Shown here one piece after another: positions 1 to 10,562 of a stretch of 64,000 bases of DNA. Below the pieces are notes generated by a model that did not search any database, was not told the origin of the DNA, and was given only the letters and a program-made list of their open reading frames with translations. The position numbers and the translations under genes are program-made. Positions within the stretch are counted from its first letter, which is position 1. Each line of letters opens with the position of its first letter. Source of the DNA: Patella vulgata (taxonomy: Eukaryota > Mollusca > Gastropoda > Patellidae); assembly GCF_932274485.2 (NCBI RefSeq), contig NC_065883.2:45850539-45914538 (forward strand), in the 5' to 3' direction.

Positions 1-1227
1 CTTACATTTGCGGTTAATTTGACAGATGAATGATGATTGTTCAAAATGTTGAAAAACGTCCAAAATTCGTCTAGTGTGTACGTCCAGACTATGAAAACGT
101 CATCTAGAAAGCGTCCATAGAAATCTGGTTTTAATGGACAGAGTGGCAGAACTTCCTTTCCCACTCCGCCATGAAGAGGTTTGCATAACTTGGGGCAAAT
201 CGTTTTCCCATCGCAGTTCCGGAAGACTGGAGGTATACTTGGTCGTTGAAAGCGAAGTCATTCCTCCTCAGACAAATGTCGAGTAGTTTGAAGATTTCTT
301 CGTCCAGCCTGGATGCTTGCGGGTTCCTAAGAAATGCTTTCATAACTGCTTCAATGCCTGTGTTATTATCAATGTTCGTGTACATGCTCTGTACGTCGAT
401 GGATATTAAAATGGTGTGTTCGGGGACTCTTAACTGTTTGATTTTGTGAATGAAATCGTTAGTGTCTTTAAGGTAGGGTGGGTGTTGGCATGCTAGGGGT
501 AATAAGAAATGGTCTATATATTGTGATACGTTGTATGATTCGCTGGCACAGTCTGATATTATTGGGCGTCCCTTGGGTAATTTATTAGGTATAAATCATT
601 CTGTTTCTGGATTTTTATGTATTTTTGGTAGTGTATAGAGATGTCTTTGTCGGCAATCAGATTTAGCAGATAGATAATCATATTGTTTTGCTGTTATGTA
701 TTCCTTATCCTGCAATTCATGTAAGATGTTGTTTATTAAAGTTGCGGTGTCCTTAAAGATGGGTTGGTCTAATTTTGTGTAATGTATAGGATTACTTAAT
801 TGTTTTTCTGCCTCTGAGATAAAGTCGGCGCGATTCATTATAACACAACACGAGCCTTTGTCGCTTTTCTTAATTATTATGTTTTTGTCCTTTTTAGGGG
901 TGTTTAATGCTGTTTTAGTTGCTCTGTTGAGATTTGTTTTTGTGATTGTGGTTGAAGGGATGATATTTCTATATTCATTTCGTCGAAAGTTTTTAGGATG
1001 GCTGGTGATAATGACTTTTTAGGTGGTTTCCATGTGGATTTTGCTGTGAATAATTTTTTACCTCTACCGGCTTTGTTCCCAAAAAAATAAGCCAACGAAA
1101 TTGTTCTTTGGAAGCGATCGGTGGCCTGGGTAATGGGGTCTATGGATGTTATTGTGGGGGTTGGGATGAATTTAAGGCCTTTATCAAGGATGTTCATTTC
1201 TAGGGGGTTGAGAAGTCTGTCGCTCAA
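1..1227 (-). pseudogene. PLE reverse transcriptase, copy A (partial, broken)
   Basis: Fragments of one protein in element order: the N-terminal part starting MSDRLLNPLEMNI, the block DKGSC followed by the TLPKIHKNPE motif (RT region 2), MYTNID (the RT Asp region), and SSGTAMGKRFAPSYANLF (RT region 4). These match the RT of metazoan Penelope-like elements. The frame is interrupted several times. The catalytic DD box visible in copies B and C (GRFLDDVF) falls at the very left edge here, and the remaining 3' part is outside the window. Confidence 0.8.
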
Positions 1228-1277
1228 ATTGACAACTGTCTGTCCTAAAGACGGCTTCTCATTCCTTTTCCCTAATC

Positions 1278-2519
1278 CTAGTTTAAATTCCTCATCCAGC
1301 AGTTGATGATCTCTCTGGCCGTGTCTGGGCTCCAGTGGATGGCGTCGTTACCTTTCAGTTGTATTTTGCCCTTGAAGGTTGGTAATGTGGTGGCGTTTGG
1401 TGAAGGTGCAGTGGAGATCAGTTGGTTGTAGCTGGTGATGTTTTGGTAGGCGATCGGATTTTCTTGTCGGAGTCGGGAAGAAGTGGGGATCTGTGTGGCG
1501 AAGAGCTTGGTTGTTGGGAAAGCTGCTCTGGTCACCTTGAGTAGATCTAGCATCTGCTCGTGTATCCTTGGTCCACTTTCCTCCCTGTTGTTGAGTCCGA
1601 CGTGTATCACTAATTCCTCTGGTGCAGGACCCATGTAGTTCTGGAGGATCTGTTTGATGTGGCTGATCTTGGCTCCAGAATAGCTATGGATCTCCCAGTC
1701 CCAGAGGAAGGATGCAATCGTAACCAGGTTAGAGGATCCAATAACCAGGGTCTTTGCCATGACGGGTGGTAGGTACCATAAATCCTCCTCGTCTTTACCT
1801 TTGTAGCTGTGAGGTCTCTTTAGGGATAGGTTGAGTGATCGCCTACATCTGGTGGAAGATCTGGTGGCGATTCTAGGGTTAGGAATGATGGGCGACCTAG
1901 GGGACAGACAGTCAACAAGCGCGTTTAGTGGCGATATAGATCCCGAGGAAGTAGGTGAGCCAGATACAACCCAGGGCGAACTGGTTGATCTAGCTGCACG
2001 CTTCGAGGGAGTGTTAATGCAAGTGCCTTCTCCAGGGGATAATTTTCTCTTGTTGGGTGTGTATCGTTTTGGTGTGTCCCGGAGAAGGTTGTGTGTAATG
2101 TGCATGGGTGATGGGGGAGGGGGCGTGACAATTTTAGAGACCGTGGACAGTAGGCGATGGAACTCAGTCTTCAAACTATCCCGAAGTCGCTTGCCGTAGG
2201 ACTTCTTGGCCCATGCTAGGGCGTGGCTAGAGTACTCTTGTACAACATCTTTGGTAAAGTGACGTGACTTCAAGTACTCCAGTTTCTCCGCTAGCATGGC
2301 TCGGTATTGTGTCGACAGGGATGAGGCGACGTCCTTGGCCCATTTCAAGTTCAATGTCTCAATGGTAGTGGCTATGGTAGGCGTCTTCATGGCCGGCTTC
2401 ACGAACTTATTCAGGTCTCGTATCTTCCAAGTGAAACTTCTGGTTGGTGTTCCATTCTCCTGACTCTCCATAATGGTCAAGTGGTGGAGGCATTGGAGGA
2501 CCTGAAAGAAGGCTTTCAC
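1278..2519 (-). CDS. PLE upstream ORF with SGNH/GDSL-hydrolase-like domain
   Basis: Open frame of 413 residues (from a shared upstream Met; Met17, MESQENGTP, is an equally likely start). Residues 1-130 are charged and helical-looking. Residues 130-250 are proline/serine/arginine-rich and probably disordered. Residues 255-413 resemble an SGNH hydrolase: IGSSN at 260-264 (block I Ser), SYSG with Gly282 (block II), VGLNN at 308-311 (block III Asn), and DAIHW with Asp392 and His395 (block V DxxH). SGNH esterase domains are known in ORF1 of some LINEs (CR1-type); a PLE carrying one is unusual to me. It lies upstream of the RT frame on the same strand, ending about 50 bp before it. A shortened relative lies in copy C (20057-19434). 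Function as an esterase is inference; RNA or lipid binding roles cannot be judged. Confidence 0.6.
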   Translation of the reverse strand: MKAFFQVLQCLHHLTIMESQENGTPTRSFTWKIRDLNKFVKPAMKTPTIATTIETLNLKWAKDVASSLSTQYRAMLAEKLEYLKSRHFTKDVVQEYSSHALAWAKKSYGKRLRDSLKTEFHRLLSTVSKIVTPPPPSPMHITHNLLRDTPKRYTPNKRKLSPGEGTCINTPSKRAARSTSSPWVVSGSPTSSGSISPLNALVDCLSPRSPIIPNPRIATRSSTRCRRSLNLSLKRPHSYKGKDEEDLWYLPPVMAKTLVIGSSNLVTIASFLWDWEIHSYSGAKISHIKQILQNYMGPAPEELVIHVGLNNREESGPRIHEQMLDLLKVTRAAFPTTKLFATQIPTSSRLRQENPIAYQNITSYNQLISTAPSPNATTLPTFKGKIQLKGNDAIHWSPDTAREIINCWMRNLN

Positions 2520-2575
2520 GACACCTGCATTTTCTGGGGGTGGTTGGCGCTGGTTTGGTTGTCGTTTTGGTTGGC

Positions 2576-3050
2576 GAGGTTACGTCTCCACATAAGCACT
2601 GACCTAGGATGATGAAAAGTTAGTTCGTGATATTTCCTAGTTTTATTAAAAATACATACAATACATTAGATTTATATACAAAGGCGATTTCACTGTTTTT
2701 TGATGTTGGTTGTGCTGATGGTCTTCCTCGGATGGCGCTTCAGGTATTCTGGTATTATTGTTTCTGAAGAAAAAAGAAAATAAATTTGAGGCTCTCGGGA
2801 GAGAGCTGCATTAGTGTGTTTCCTACTACGGATTGGATTTTCTAAAAAATCGTGTTTGTTCCACATCACCGGGTTAAGGCTAGGGATTCTTATATCTATT
2901 TGATTTTTATTAATACTAATGGTTAGGGATAGGATTTGATATATGATTTGTTTTGGGTTGGGGTGGAGATGATTTTGGATGCACTTGCTGCTGTTGCGCT
3001 AAATGGAACTACAAAAGGGACTATTGCGCTAGCCGTATGAAAATTCTAAC
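2576..3050 (-). other. PLE copy B 3' region with TTAGGG-like patches
   Basis: Non-coding end of copy B, homologous to 16712-17278 in copy C. On the plus strand it begins GTCTCCACATAAGCACTGAC and contains degenerate telomere-like patches (GGGTTAAGGCTAGGG, GGTTAGGGATAGG, and GGGTTAGGGTTG in copy C). No promoter or ribozyme could be identified by eye. Confidence 0.55.
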
Positions 3051-3491
3051 CTAGGGGGGGGGGGGGGCTGTTGTTTTCAATTTGAATTTGTCAATCCAGA
3101 ATTTTTCTCTTGTTAGCCTAAACGTTTTAATTTCTTCTGTAGTTTCAAAGTCGCTCTTGGTATGTTCTATTGGCGTGACAATGAGATCAGAAATATCATG
3201 GTTTGGTTGGTTGAAATGAATTGAGACCGGTTTGTCTTTTTTGGTGACTATGTCTGATCGGTGACCGTTAATTCTTTCCCTAAGTGCATTTTGAGTCTCC
3301 CCCACGTATTGCTTGTCACATTGTCTGCATGAAATTAGATAAATTATGTTTGAACTACTGCATGAAAGTTGGTCTAATATTGGTAATTGTGTGCCAGATG
3401 TTTTGTTATGGAAATGGTCGGATATGTTTAAGATTTTGCATGTTTGACATCTTGGATGGCCACAAATTTTGGTTTTAACTGCTGATTGCAT
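3051..3491 (-). CDS. PLE GIY-YIG endonuclease domain, copy B
   Basis: Open fragment of 146 residues. A cysteine-rich linker (CGHPRCQTC) precedes IIYLISCRQCDKQYVGET and then LRERINGH, which is the GIY-YIG nuclease core of the form YLI(x10)YVG with the conserved Arg and an HR pair. Endonuclease-plus Penelope-like elements carry this domain C-terminal to the RT and use it to nick target DNA. The preceding RT frame is broken, so this is a domain remnant rather than a free gene. A homopolymer G run at about 3054-3067 lies at its C-terminal end. The same domain in copy C is at about 17700-17290. Confidence 0.8.
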   Translation of the reverse strand: MQSAVKTKICGHPRCQTCKILNISDHFHNKTSGTQLPILDQLSCSSSNIIYLISCRQCDKQYVGETQNALRERINGHRSDIVTKKDKPVSIHFNQPNHDISDLIVTPIEHTKSDFETTEEIKTFRLTREKFWIDKFKLKTTAPPPP

Positions 3492-3699
3492 ATTATTTGT
3501 TTCTTTGGCGGCAAGCTCAGCTAGAGTGTTGTTTTTTATACGTCGTAGATAGCGTTTGGAGTATCCCCTTTCTCTTAGTTTGCTAAATACCAGCGTGCAT
3601 GCTGACTCAAAGTCAGTCTTCTGAGTACATATCCTATGAAAACGGAGAATCTGAGATTTTATGATGCCAGAGAAGGTATGTTTGGGGTGAAAGGAGCTC

Positions 3700-4890
3700 T
3701 TAGAACAATAGTTGATGTGTATCAGTTTCTTTGAAAAATACTTTAGTTTCTAGTTGGCCAGTGTTTTTGGTGTTGCTACTTTTAAAGACGGTGGTGTCAA
3801 GAAAATCTATGCTGTTATAACTTACATTTGCGGTTAATTTGACAGATGAATGATGATTGTTGAAAATGTTGAAAAACGTCCAAAGTTCGTCTAGTGTGTA
3901 CGTCCAGACAATGAAAACGTCATCTAGAAAGCGTCCATAGAAATCTGGTTTTAATGGACAGAGTGGCAGAACTTCCCTTTCCCACTCCGCCATGAAGAGG
4001 TTTGCATAACTTGGGGCAAATCGTTTTCCCATCGCAGTTCCGGATGACTGGAGGTATACTTGGTCGTTGAAAGTGAAGTCATTCCTCCTCAGACAAATGT
4101 CGAGTAGTTTGAGGATTTCTTCGTCCGGCCTGGATGCTTGCGGGTTCCTAAGAAATGTTTTCCTAACTGCTTCAATACCTGTTTTATTATCAATGTTCGT
4201 GTACATGCTCTGTACTTCGATGGATATTAAAATGGTGTGTTCGGAGACTCTTAACTGTTTGATTTTGTAAATGAAATCGTTAGTGTCTTTAAGGTAGGAT
4301 GGGTGTTGGCATGCTAGGGGTAATAAGAAATGGTCTATATATTGTGATACGTTGTATGATTCGCTGCCACAGTCTGATATTATTGGGCGTCCCTTAGGTA
4401 ATTTATTAGGTATAAACCATTCTGTTTCTGGATTTTTATCTATTTTTGGTAGAGTATAGAGATGTCTTTGTCGGCAATCAGATTTAGCAGATAGATAATC
4501 ATATTGTTTTGCTGTTATGTATTCCTTATCCTGCAATTCATGTAAGATGTTGTTTATTAAAGTTGCGGTGTCCTTGAAGATGGGTTGGTCTAATTTAGTG
4601 TAATGTATAGGATTACTTAATTGTTTTTCTGCCTCTGAGATATAGTCTGCGCGATTCATTATGACACAACACGAGCCTTTGTCGCTTTTCTTAATTATTA
4701 TGTTTTTGTCCTTTTTAAGGGTGTTTAATGCTGTTTTAGTTGCTCTGTTGAGATTTGTTTTTTGCGATTGTGGTTTGGAATTGTTCTTTGGAAGCGATCG
4801 GTTGCCTGGGTGATGGGGTCTATGGGTGTTATTGTGGGGGTTGGGATGAATTTAAGGCCTTTATCAAGGATGTTCATTTCTAGGGGGTTG
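3700..4890 (-). pseudogene. PLE reverse transcriptase, copy B
   Basis: The longest open piece is 319 residues (4659-3700) and holds most of the RT core: TLPKI with PKGRPIIS (template/finger region), IEVQSMYTNID, SSGTAMGKRFAPSYANLF, GRFLDDVFIVW (the catalytic FxDD box) and NSIDFLDTTVF. This is the Penelope-type RT (TERT-related). Upstream, a further fragment with DKGSCVVIM reaches about 4700. The frame does not run openly into the GIY-YIG domain, so the copy is dead. The copy is close to A and C at nucleotide level, so the family amplified relatively recently. Confidence 0.85.
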
Positions 4891-5112
4891 AGAAGTCTGT
4901 CACTCTAAATGACAACTGTCTGTCCTAAAGACTGCTTCTCATTCCTTTTCCCTAATCCTAGTTTAAATTCCTCATCCAGCAGTTGATGATCTCTCTGGCC
5001 GTGTCTGGGCTCCAGTGGATGGCGTCGTTACCTTTCAGTTCTATTTTGCCCTTGAAGGTTGGTAATGTGGTGGCGTTTGGTGAAGGTGCAGTGGAGATCA
5101 GTTGGTTGTAGA

Positions 5113-5890
5113 TCATGGTTAGATAACTAACGACCAAAACCTAACAGTACTTTAATTGTTATTATCATGGCATTTATCTGACATTTGTTTTACCTTAGAA
5201 AACTAACGATCAAACATTTGATAAATTATCAGTAGCCAGGCGATACTGCAATAAAAATAAAAAGGGTCAAATATCCATTGAAACTATAATAGTTCCTAGC
5301 TAGAACCTTGGATGGTTCACAAAACCAGTTGTTTCTAAAAATGTTAAGCCCTTATCTGGGGCAAGCCTAATAATAGGCATAGCTTAATTTCAATCCTAAT
5401 GTCTGAAAAAGATTTTGTTTTTAGTATAGTACCGGTACCGTTATTCTAATAAAAAAATGAGTAGTCTAGTTAAAACAAAATCTGATTAATAAAATAAAAT
5501 AATTAAATTCGCCTCGACCATAGGCATGATGATGTCGTCTGCTGCTACTAGTCAGTAGTCTAGTGCTAGTGCTAGGACTGCTCACGAACAAAACAACTAA
5601 CAACATTCGAATTCTGTTTGGGACCGATTTATTATTTAATAATAAATACATACTTATGGTCGAATCAATTCTCCTTTACGGCCTGGGACTCTTGCGTGTC
5701 TTCGGCTTAATTCTAATTTTAATTTATTTATGGTCTATAACTCGACATTTTGCTATGACTGATAGTATAGTGACGCTACCTAGTATCAAGGGGAGATAAC
5801 TTACGGTGAATGACCCCATTGTACCTACTCACTATCTATTTATATGCCCTATTATATTGATTGTTGTGTCAAAGTTGGCGGCCCCGACAG
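5113..5890. other. No recognisable gene
   Basis: AT-rich DNA following the truncation point of PLE copy B. Short direct repeats (AACTAACGA followed by CAAA) occur at about 5138 and 5202. Short open frames on both strands lack any recognisable protein signature. I see no RNA gene or element end. Confidence 0.5.
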
Positions 5891-7180
5891 GGATGTGGAT
5901 AGATATGTCATAGATTTCCGCGAAAAAGAGTCTATAGGAGATTAAACACACATTTTTTAAACGAAAAGTATAGCTGAATATACTATTATTATTATTGTAC
6001 AACAAAGAGCGCACCTTATTGTTATATAGTCTAATTCATAAGAAAATAAAATAAAAGATACACCAGATAAAAGCGCTATTAAATATATTTAACTTGCATA
6101 CGCTTTGAAGAATCAGATTTTTTGTGCAGAGGAGTAAAGTGGATAGATATGTCATAGATTTCCGCGAAAAGAGTCTATAGGAGCGGCAATACTATATACC
6201 GGAAAACACCGGAAAACAACCGGAAAACACCATTTTATACTGAATACCGGAAAACACCGGAAAAACACTAAATACCGGAAAACATCCTAAATACCAGCGT
6301 TCCCAGCGTTACTGGTAAGAATCAGGAGACCGGAGCAACCGGCATATAACGGGGCCCTCAGAGGGCTGTGTTTAATCTACTGAAATACTGAAATACTGAA
6401 ATCTACTGAAATTTACTGAAAACTAAAATTAAAATACAAAATAAAATATGGTCAATGATGGAGGTAGACAGATTGCGTCTTTTAAAACATTCAAAACATA
6501 ATAGGCATCAACAAAATTTTGGAGAAAAAAAGAATCGGAATTTTTTTTTTTTTTTGGGGGGGGGGGGGGCTATTTGTAAAACGAACATCGTAATGGCCTT
6601 GACCTTCCTTCATCGGCGCTCACTTGGTCCAAAACCACACACAGAGGACCAGGCTCGGGGTTACCTATCTAGGGTGTTTTCCGGTATTTAGGATGTTTTC
6701 CGGTATTTAGTGTTTTTCCGGTGTTTTCCGGTATTCAGTATAAAATGGTGTTTTCCGGTTGTTTTTCGGTGTTTACCGGTGTTTCCGGTATATAGTATGG
6801 CCCCACCTTATTGTTATATAGTCTAATTCATAAGAAAATAAAATAAAAGATACACCAGATAAAAGCGCTATTAAATATATTTAACTTGCATACGCTTTGA
6901 AGAATCAGATTTTTTGTGCAGAGGGGTAAAGTGGATAGATATGTCATAGATTTCCGCGAAAAAGAGTCTATAGGAGATAAAACATACATTTTTTAAAAGA
7001 AAAGTATAGCTGAACATACTATTATTATTATCATACAACAAAGAGCGCACCTTATTGTAATATAGTCTAATTCATAAGAAAATAAAATAAAAGATACACC
7101 AGATAAAAGCGCTATTAAATATATGTAACTTGCATACGCTTTGAAGTATCAGATTTTTTGTGCAGAGTGGTAAAGTGAAA
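5891..7180. repeat. Tandem satellite, unit about 248 bp
   Basis: Units start GTGGATAGATATGTCATAG at 5891, 6139 and 6931, giving 248-bp spacing between the first two. Each holds the landmarks TTCCGCGAAAA, AAGAGCGCACCTTATTG, AAAAGCGCTATTAAATATA and TGCATACGCTTTGAAG. The second unit is interrupted by the foldback element at 6184-6804 and has lost about 77 bp at the insertion point relative to unit 1. A last partial unit ends near 7180. Confidence 0.85.
6184..6804. mobile_element. Small foldback element FB1 (CCGGAAAACA family)
   Basis: About 620 bp with inverted ends: left CGGCAATACTATATACCGG, right CCGGTATATAGTATGGCC. The ends are built of repeated CCGGAAAACA units separated by TAAATA spacers. 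The middle holds ACTGAAATACTGAAAT repeats and a T15-16/G14 tract (about 6540-6570). There is no coding capacity: the short ORF 6455-6691 is repeat-derived. Two larger relatives are FB2 (10563-14777) and FB3 (16432-22012). Inserted in the 248-bp satellite with loss of target sequence, so no target duplication remains. Confidence 0.8.
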
Positions 7181-7227
7181 AATCAAAATTTAAATAATAA
7201 TTTGGGAGATCATAAATTCAGTAATTT

Positions 7228-8690
7228 TTTTCAGGTTTTCGGATGCTTTAAACTCACATCTCTAATAGTTGAAGGACCCTCTAACTTTGTAATCTAAGAC
7301 AAATTTTGGTGAAGATTATGAATTTAGCATCACACTCATTATCCGATGCATACTGTTCGCGCCACCAGGTGGCAAAATGTGGAAGAAATGAACTATTCAC
7401 TTTTATTTTCAGGATTTCCAAAGCCTCTGGCAAAATCACTATTGTATACATAAACTGCAAAATTGGCATACTTAATGTCAGTTTGTCTTATATCAATTTA
7501 CAAAAGATTCTAAGTCGATGGGATATATACTTTTCCAAATATTCAGTCTCGAAATTCAATGCACACTGAAAACGTACAAAATATACCCAGACACACAAAG
7601 AAAAAATGGGTGTGTCTCTGACCCGGGTTGGGCAAGCACCAAAAACAATTGGAAACATCCTTAGGGTATAAGGAATAAGTATGCAGTTTCAAGACCATAC
7701 GTTAAAAATTGCGGCCTGTAGTTTTCAAGTGTTCAATGATAATGTAACAACACTACTGTACATGCACTTCAACTTTCTATGCAGACAAAACAAGTTTTCC
7801 CCTGTGTTGGAAATCAAAATTAAATTGAAACGATACTCCCTGTAGCCAAATGCGTCTATATTCTTATTGAACAATATACGTTGCTCTAAAATGACAAATA
7901 TGAGGAGCCTAAGTCTTTCAGAAGTAATTTTAATTTGATTGTCAAAGCCCTATATTACAATTTGGGAAGCGGAACAACATTTTTTTGGGGGGGAGGCAAA
8001 ATAAATTTAGAATGGCATAAAGTAGATGCAAAATTATTACATATTCGTGATCAAAGTAACAAGGTACTATAAATAGACACGTTTGAGGGGTATAGGTCAT
8101 TTAGAAGTTATTTTAAAATCAACGTGAAACGTCAACAATTTTGATAATAGCTATTAAAACTCCATCACCGCACAGATTTCAAGTGCGAATTAAAAATATA
8201 AGACCCCAAATACACAAGATGTGTGTTATAATAGGGTAAATGAAGTTTTATTTTCAACCAGTTTCAAAATTATAACCTCTGTCCCACATGGCCGATATTG
8301 AAGGAGAAAAGGGGTAAATTTTGTAAATTTTCCGTGCGAATGAATTTTGAGGCTGAATATTTTGAAAAGTATACATTCAATCGACTCAGGATCTTTTGTA
8401 AATTGATAAAATACCAACTGACATTAACTATGTCAATTTTGGAGGTTATGTATACAACAGTGACTTTGCCAGAGGCTGTGGAAATTGAGAAAAAAAGTGA
8501 ATAGTTCATTTGTTCCGCATTTTGCCACCTGATGGCCCAAAAAGTTTGAATCGCACATTACGTGTGATGCTAAATTCGTAATCTACACCAAAAGTTATCT
8601 TAGATTACAAAGTTAGGGGTTTGTACTCCAATTACAAATGTGAGTTTAAAGCAATTCAAAATCCGAGAAAAACTTTTCAATTCATAGTCC
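7228..8690. repeat. Inverted repeat, arms about 350-400 bp
   Basis: 7228-7570 and 8310-8690 are diverged reverse complements. Landmarks: GTGGCAAAATGTGGAAG on the left against TTCCGCATTTTGCCACC on the right; AAACTCACATCTCTAATAG against CAAATGTGAGTTTAAAG; ACAAAAGATTCTAAGTCGAT against ATCGACTCAGGATCTTTTGT. The 740-bp loop has no recognisable gene. Short ORFs in the arms are mirror products of the repeat. It is probably an old foldback or MITE-like element; its outer ends could not be fixed. Confidence 0.7.
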
Positions 8691-8783
8691 GTTTCAGTAC
8701 CCTAATTTCACATGGCCATATCTCCGTGAGTTTTTTTATCTAGAGTGGTAAAGTTTTTGGATTTGTTAGTTTAAGACTATATA

Positions 8784-9372
8784 CTATAACATATATTTTT
8801 TATAATTTTTTTGGAAGGGGTCAAGTTCCCAACATCCCGAAATTTGGTCCAGTTGACATGGAATGACCCACAAATTTACAGAAAGCTGATTGGCCGTTTG
8901 TCCTCGATTTCGCAGGACCTGTGTACGAATGTATCGATCCTGGGCTTGTGTAGTGGTTCTAGGACGACCTGAACGAGGAGAACCGATTTGAAGCATGCCG
9001 ATAGCACGTAGACGTTCATCATATTGTAGACGTTCCATTGCAAATTAAACGTAACACACTAAAGCAAAGATACGCTAAACAGTAAATCTTATGCAAGAAC
9101 CGATAGGAAAGCAAACATGGATAGGATAAACCAGCACACGGCAGTTTTCATCAACCCTTCCTTGAAGTGTCAAATTTGACAATGAACCCCTCCCACGTGT
9201 ATGGCGCTATTGCGTGTCGCACGTGCAGCTCAGTGGTTCTGTTGGGGCGATAAGTTCTTCATCTGTGAACATACCCTCAAAGCATGTCAAGTGTCCATGA
9301 CTATTTATCATATCACAACCTGCATAGGTATTTGCATTTCAATATCCCCTACTTTTTTTGAAGAGTATATTA
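8784..9372 (-). mobile_element. Tc1-type transposon remnant (5' end only)
   Basis: The minus strand starts at a Tc1 terminal sequence (9372-9345; GTAGGGGATAT) closely resembling the ends of the two Tc1 copies at 20469 and 24789. It is followed by about 300 bp of leader and the start of a transposase (9038-8784; MERLQYDERLRAIGMLQIG). The protein jumps from LQIG to SPRSGRPR, missing about 35 codons of helix-turn-helix compared with the intact copy, and has no catalytic domain or right terminus. The sequence divergence makes it a relative rather than a recent copy. Confidence 0.8.
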
Positions 9373-9965
9373 TTCCGAAAACCTTGTAATTGTGGGCGCG
9401 CATTATGCATATTGTACTTAATTGTAGGCATAGTGGAATACCAATGAAACCCTGCCATTTGCTTTGTTTTAGCCGATTTTAAAAGCAATATACTGCGCAG
9501 TAAGGGTGCCAGAAATAAGCAGTGTGAAGTTAAATCGTGTTTTGTTAATCGTTGTTGGCCAATAACGAAACAGAACGTTTTACGTTATTCGAGACAGAAC
9601 ATGTTTCCATATTCGGGATTTAAGAAATCTCATATCATTATAGTTTCAGATAAGAATTTATATATAATTCTGAAAACCGGGTAATTGTGGTCACGCACGG
9701 ACGCGCATTAGGCATATTGTACTTAATTGTAGGCATGGTGGAATACAAATATAACCCTGGCATATGCTTTGCTTTAGCCGATTTTAAAAGCCATATTCTA
9801 CGCAGTCAGGGTGCCAGAAATAAGCAGTGTGAAGTTACATCTGTTTCGTTATTCGTCAATAACGAAATAGAACGTGTTTCGTTATTCGGGATTCAAATTT
9901 TGAATAATGAATAACGAGACAGCGCGTGTTTCGTTATTCGGAATTCAAATGAAATTATTATTTCT
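9373..9965. repeat. Tandem duplication of about 290 bp with TTTCGTTATTCG motifs
   Basis: Two copies start at about 9372 (ATTCCGAAAACC) and 9665 (ATTCTGAAAACC) and share GGCATATTGTACTTAATTG, TTTTAGCCGATTTTAAAAGC and GTGCCAGAAATAAGCAGTG. Their 3' parts carry repeats of TTTCGTTATTCG and its reverse CGAATAACGAAA, giving local inverted symmetry. No protein is apparent. Confidence 0.7.
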
Positions 9966-10562
9966 TTTCTTAGAAATCTAATATCATTATTTCACAATTA
10001 ATCCATTTTTTTTATTCTATAACTACATGCAAATACATACAAATATTATTGAATTTAGCCATTCAATACAGCCATTGGATAATCCATGGTTGTATTCAAT
10101 AGCTTCGACATGGACATCCAGTTCAGGCAGAAGGCGACCCCACTCCTTGTCAAATACAAGCTTGGAGTGTCACTTGACCCAATGACAGAACTTATGACAT
10201 AATGCGCACGCGTAAGACCAATCGACAACCCAGCCCCCTTAGATATGAACAGAACATTATAGAAAAAGAACAAAAATTCAGTGTTTTTAAATTCCGAATT
10301 TTTACACTATGCAAAAAACGAAAACTCGGATAACTCGGGGAATACAATCCGACTTTCTGTCCTGGCTTAAAACTCGGAATTATTTTTTCGGCAAAGGACG
10401 AAAAGTCGAAATTATTTTTTTCCGAGTTTTCGGTAAAACATCGAGTCAAAACCTAAAACTCGGAAATGTTAAAACTTGGACTGTGTTGGAAGTCGTCTGC
10501 AGAAAACCGCGCCAGGACGGATTTATAGGTCCTGGGAAATTTTTAGGATAGGCGATTTGGAC
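9966..10562. other. No recognisable gene; ACTCGG-rich stretch
   Basis: 10260-10460 repeats AAAACTCGGA / TCCGAGTTTT in both orientations, which can fold back on itself. No coding signature was recognised on either strand. FB2 begins at its right edge. Confidence 0.45.

Larger units (their letters stand above)
1..2575 (-). mobile_element. Penelope-like element, copy A (3' part outside window)
   Basis: Minus-strand retroelement that runs off the left edge. In element order it has an upstream ORF with SGNH-hydrolase motifs (1278-2519), then a reverse transcriptase region (about 1227 down to 1). Position 1 corresponds to about 3822 of copy B, so the RT core's end, the GIY-YIG endonuclease and the 3' region of copy A lie outside. 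Its 5' end (about 2575) abuts the 3' region of copy B directly, giving a head-to-tail tandem, an arrangement known for Penelope-like elements. Boundaries come from comparison of copies A, B and C and are good to roughly 10-20 bp. Confidence 0.85.
2576..5112 (-). mobile_element. Penelope-like element, copy B (5'-truncated)
   Basis: Second copy in the tandem pair. Element order on the minus strand: a remnant of the upstream ORF's 3' end (5112-4920), the RT (about 4890-3700), the GIY-YIG endonuclease (3491-3051) and a 3' untranslated region (3050-2576). Sequence identity with copies A and C stops abruptly at 5112, so the SGNH ORF is almost wholly missing. An internal stretch near 4770 is shorter than in A and C by roughly 170 bp. 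The 3' region is shared with copy C at 16712-17278. Confidence 0.85.

Noticed and set aside
1831-2199. 122-codon plus-strand ORF opposite the PLE upstream ORF
   Set aside because: It is a shadow of the minus-strand ORF, which has recognisable motifs.
2576-3050. Hammerhead ribozyme expected in PLE pseudo-LTRs
   Set aside because: I could not find a CUGANGA...GAAA core with a matching stem on either strand here or in copy C.
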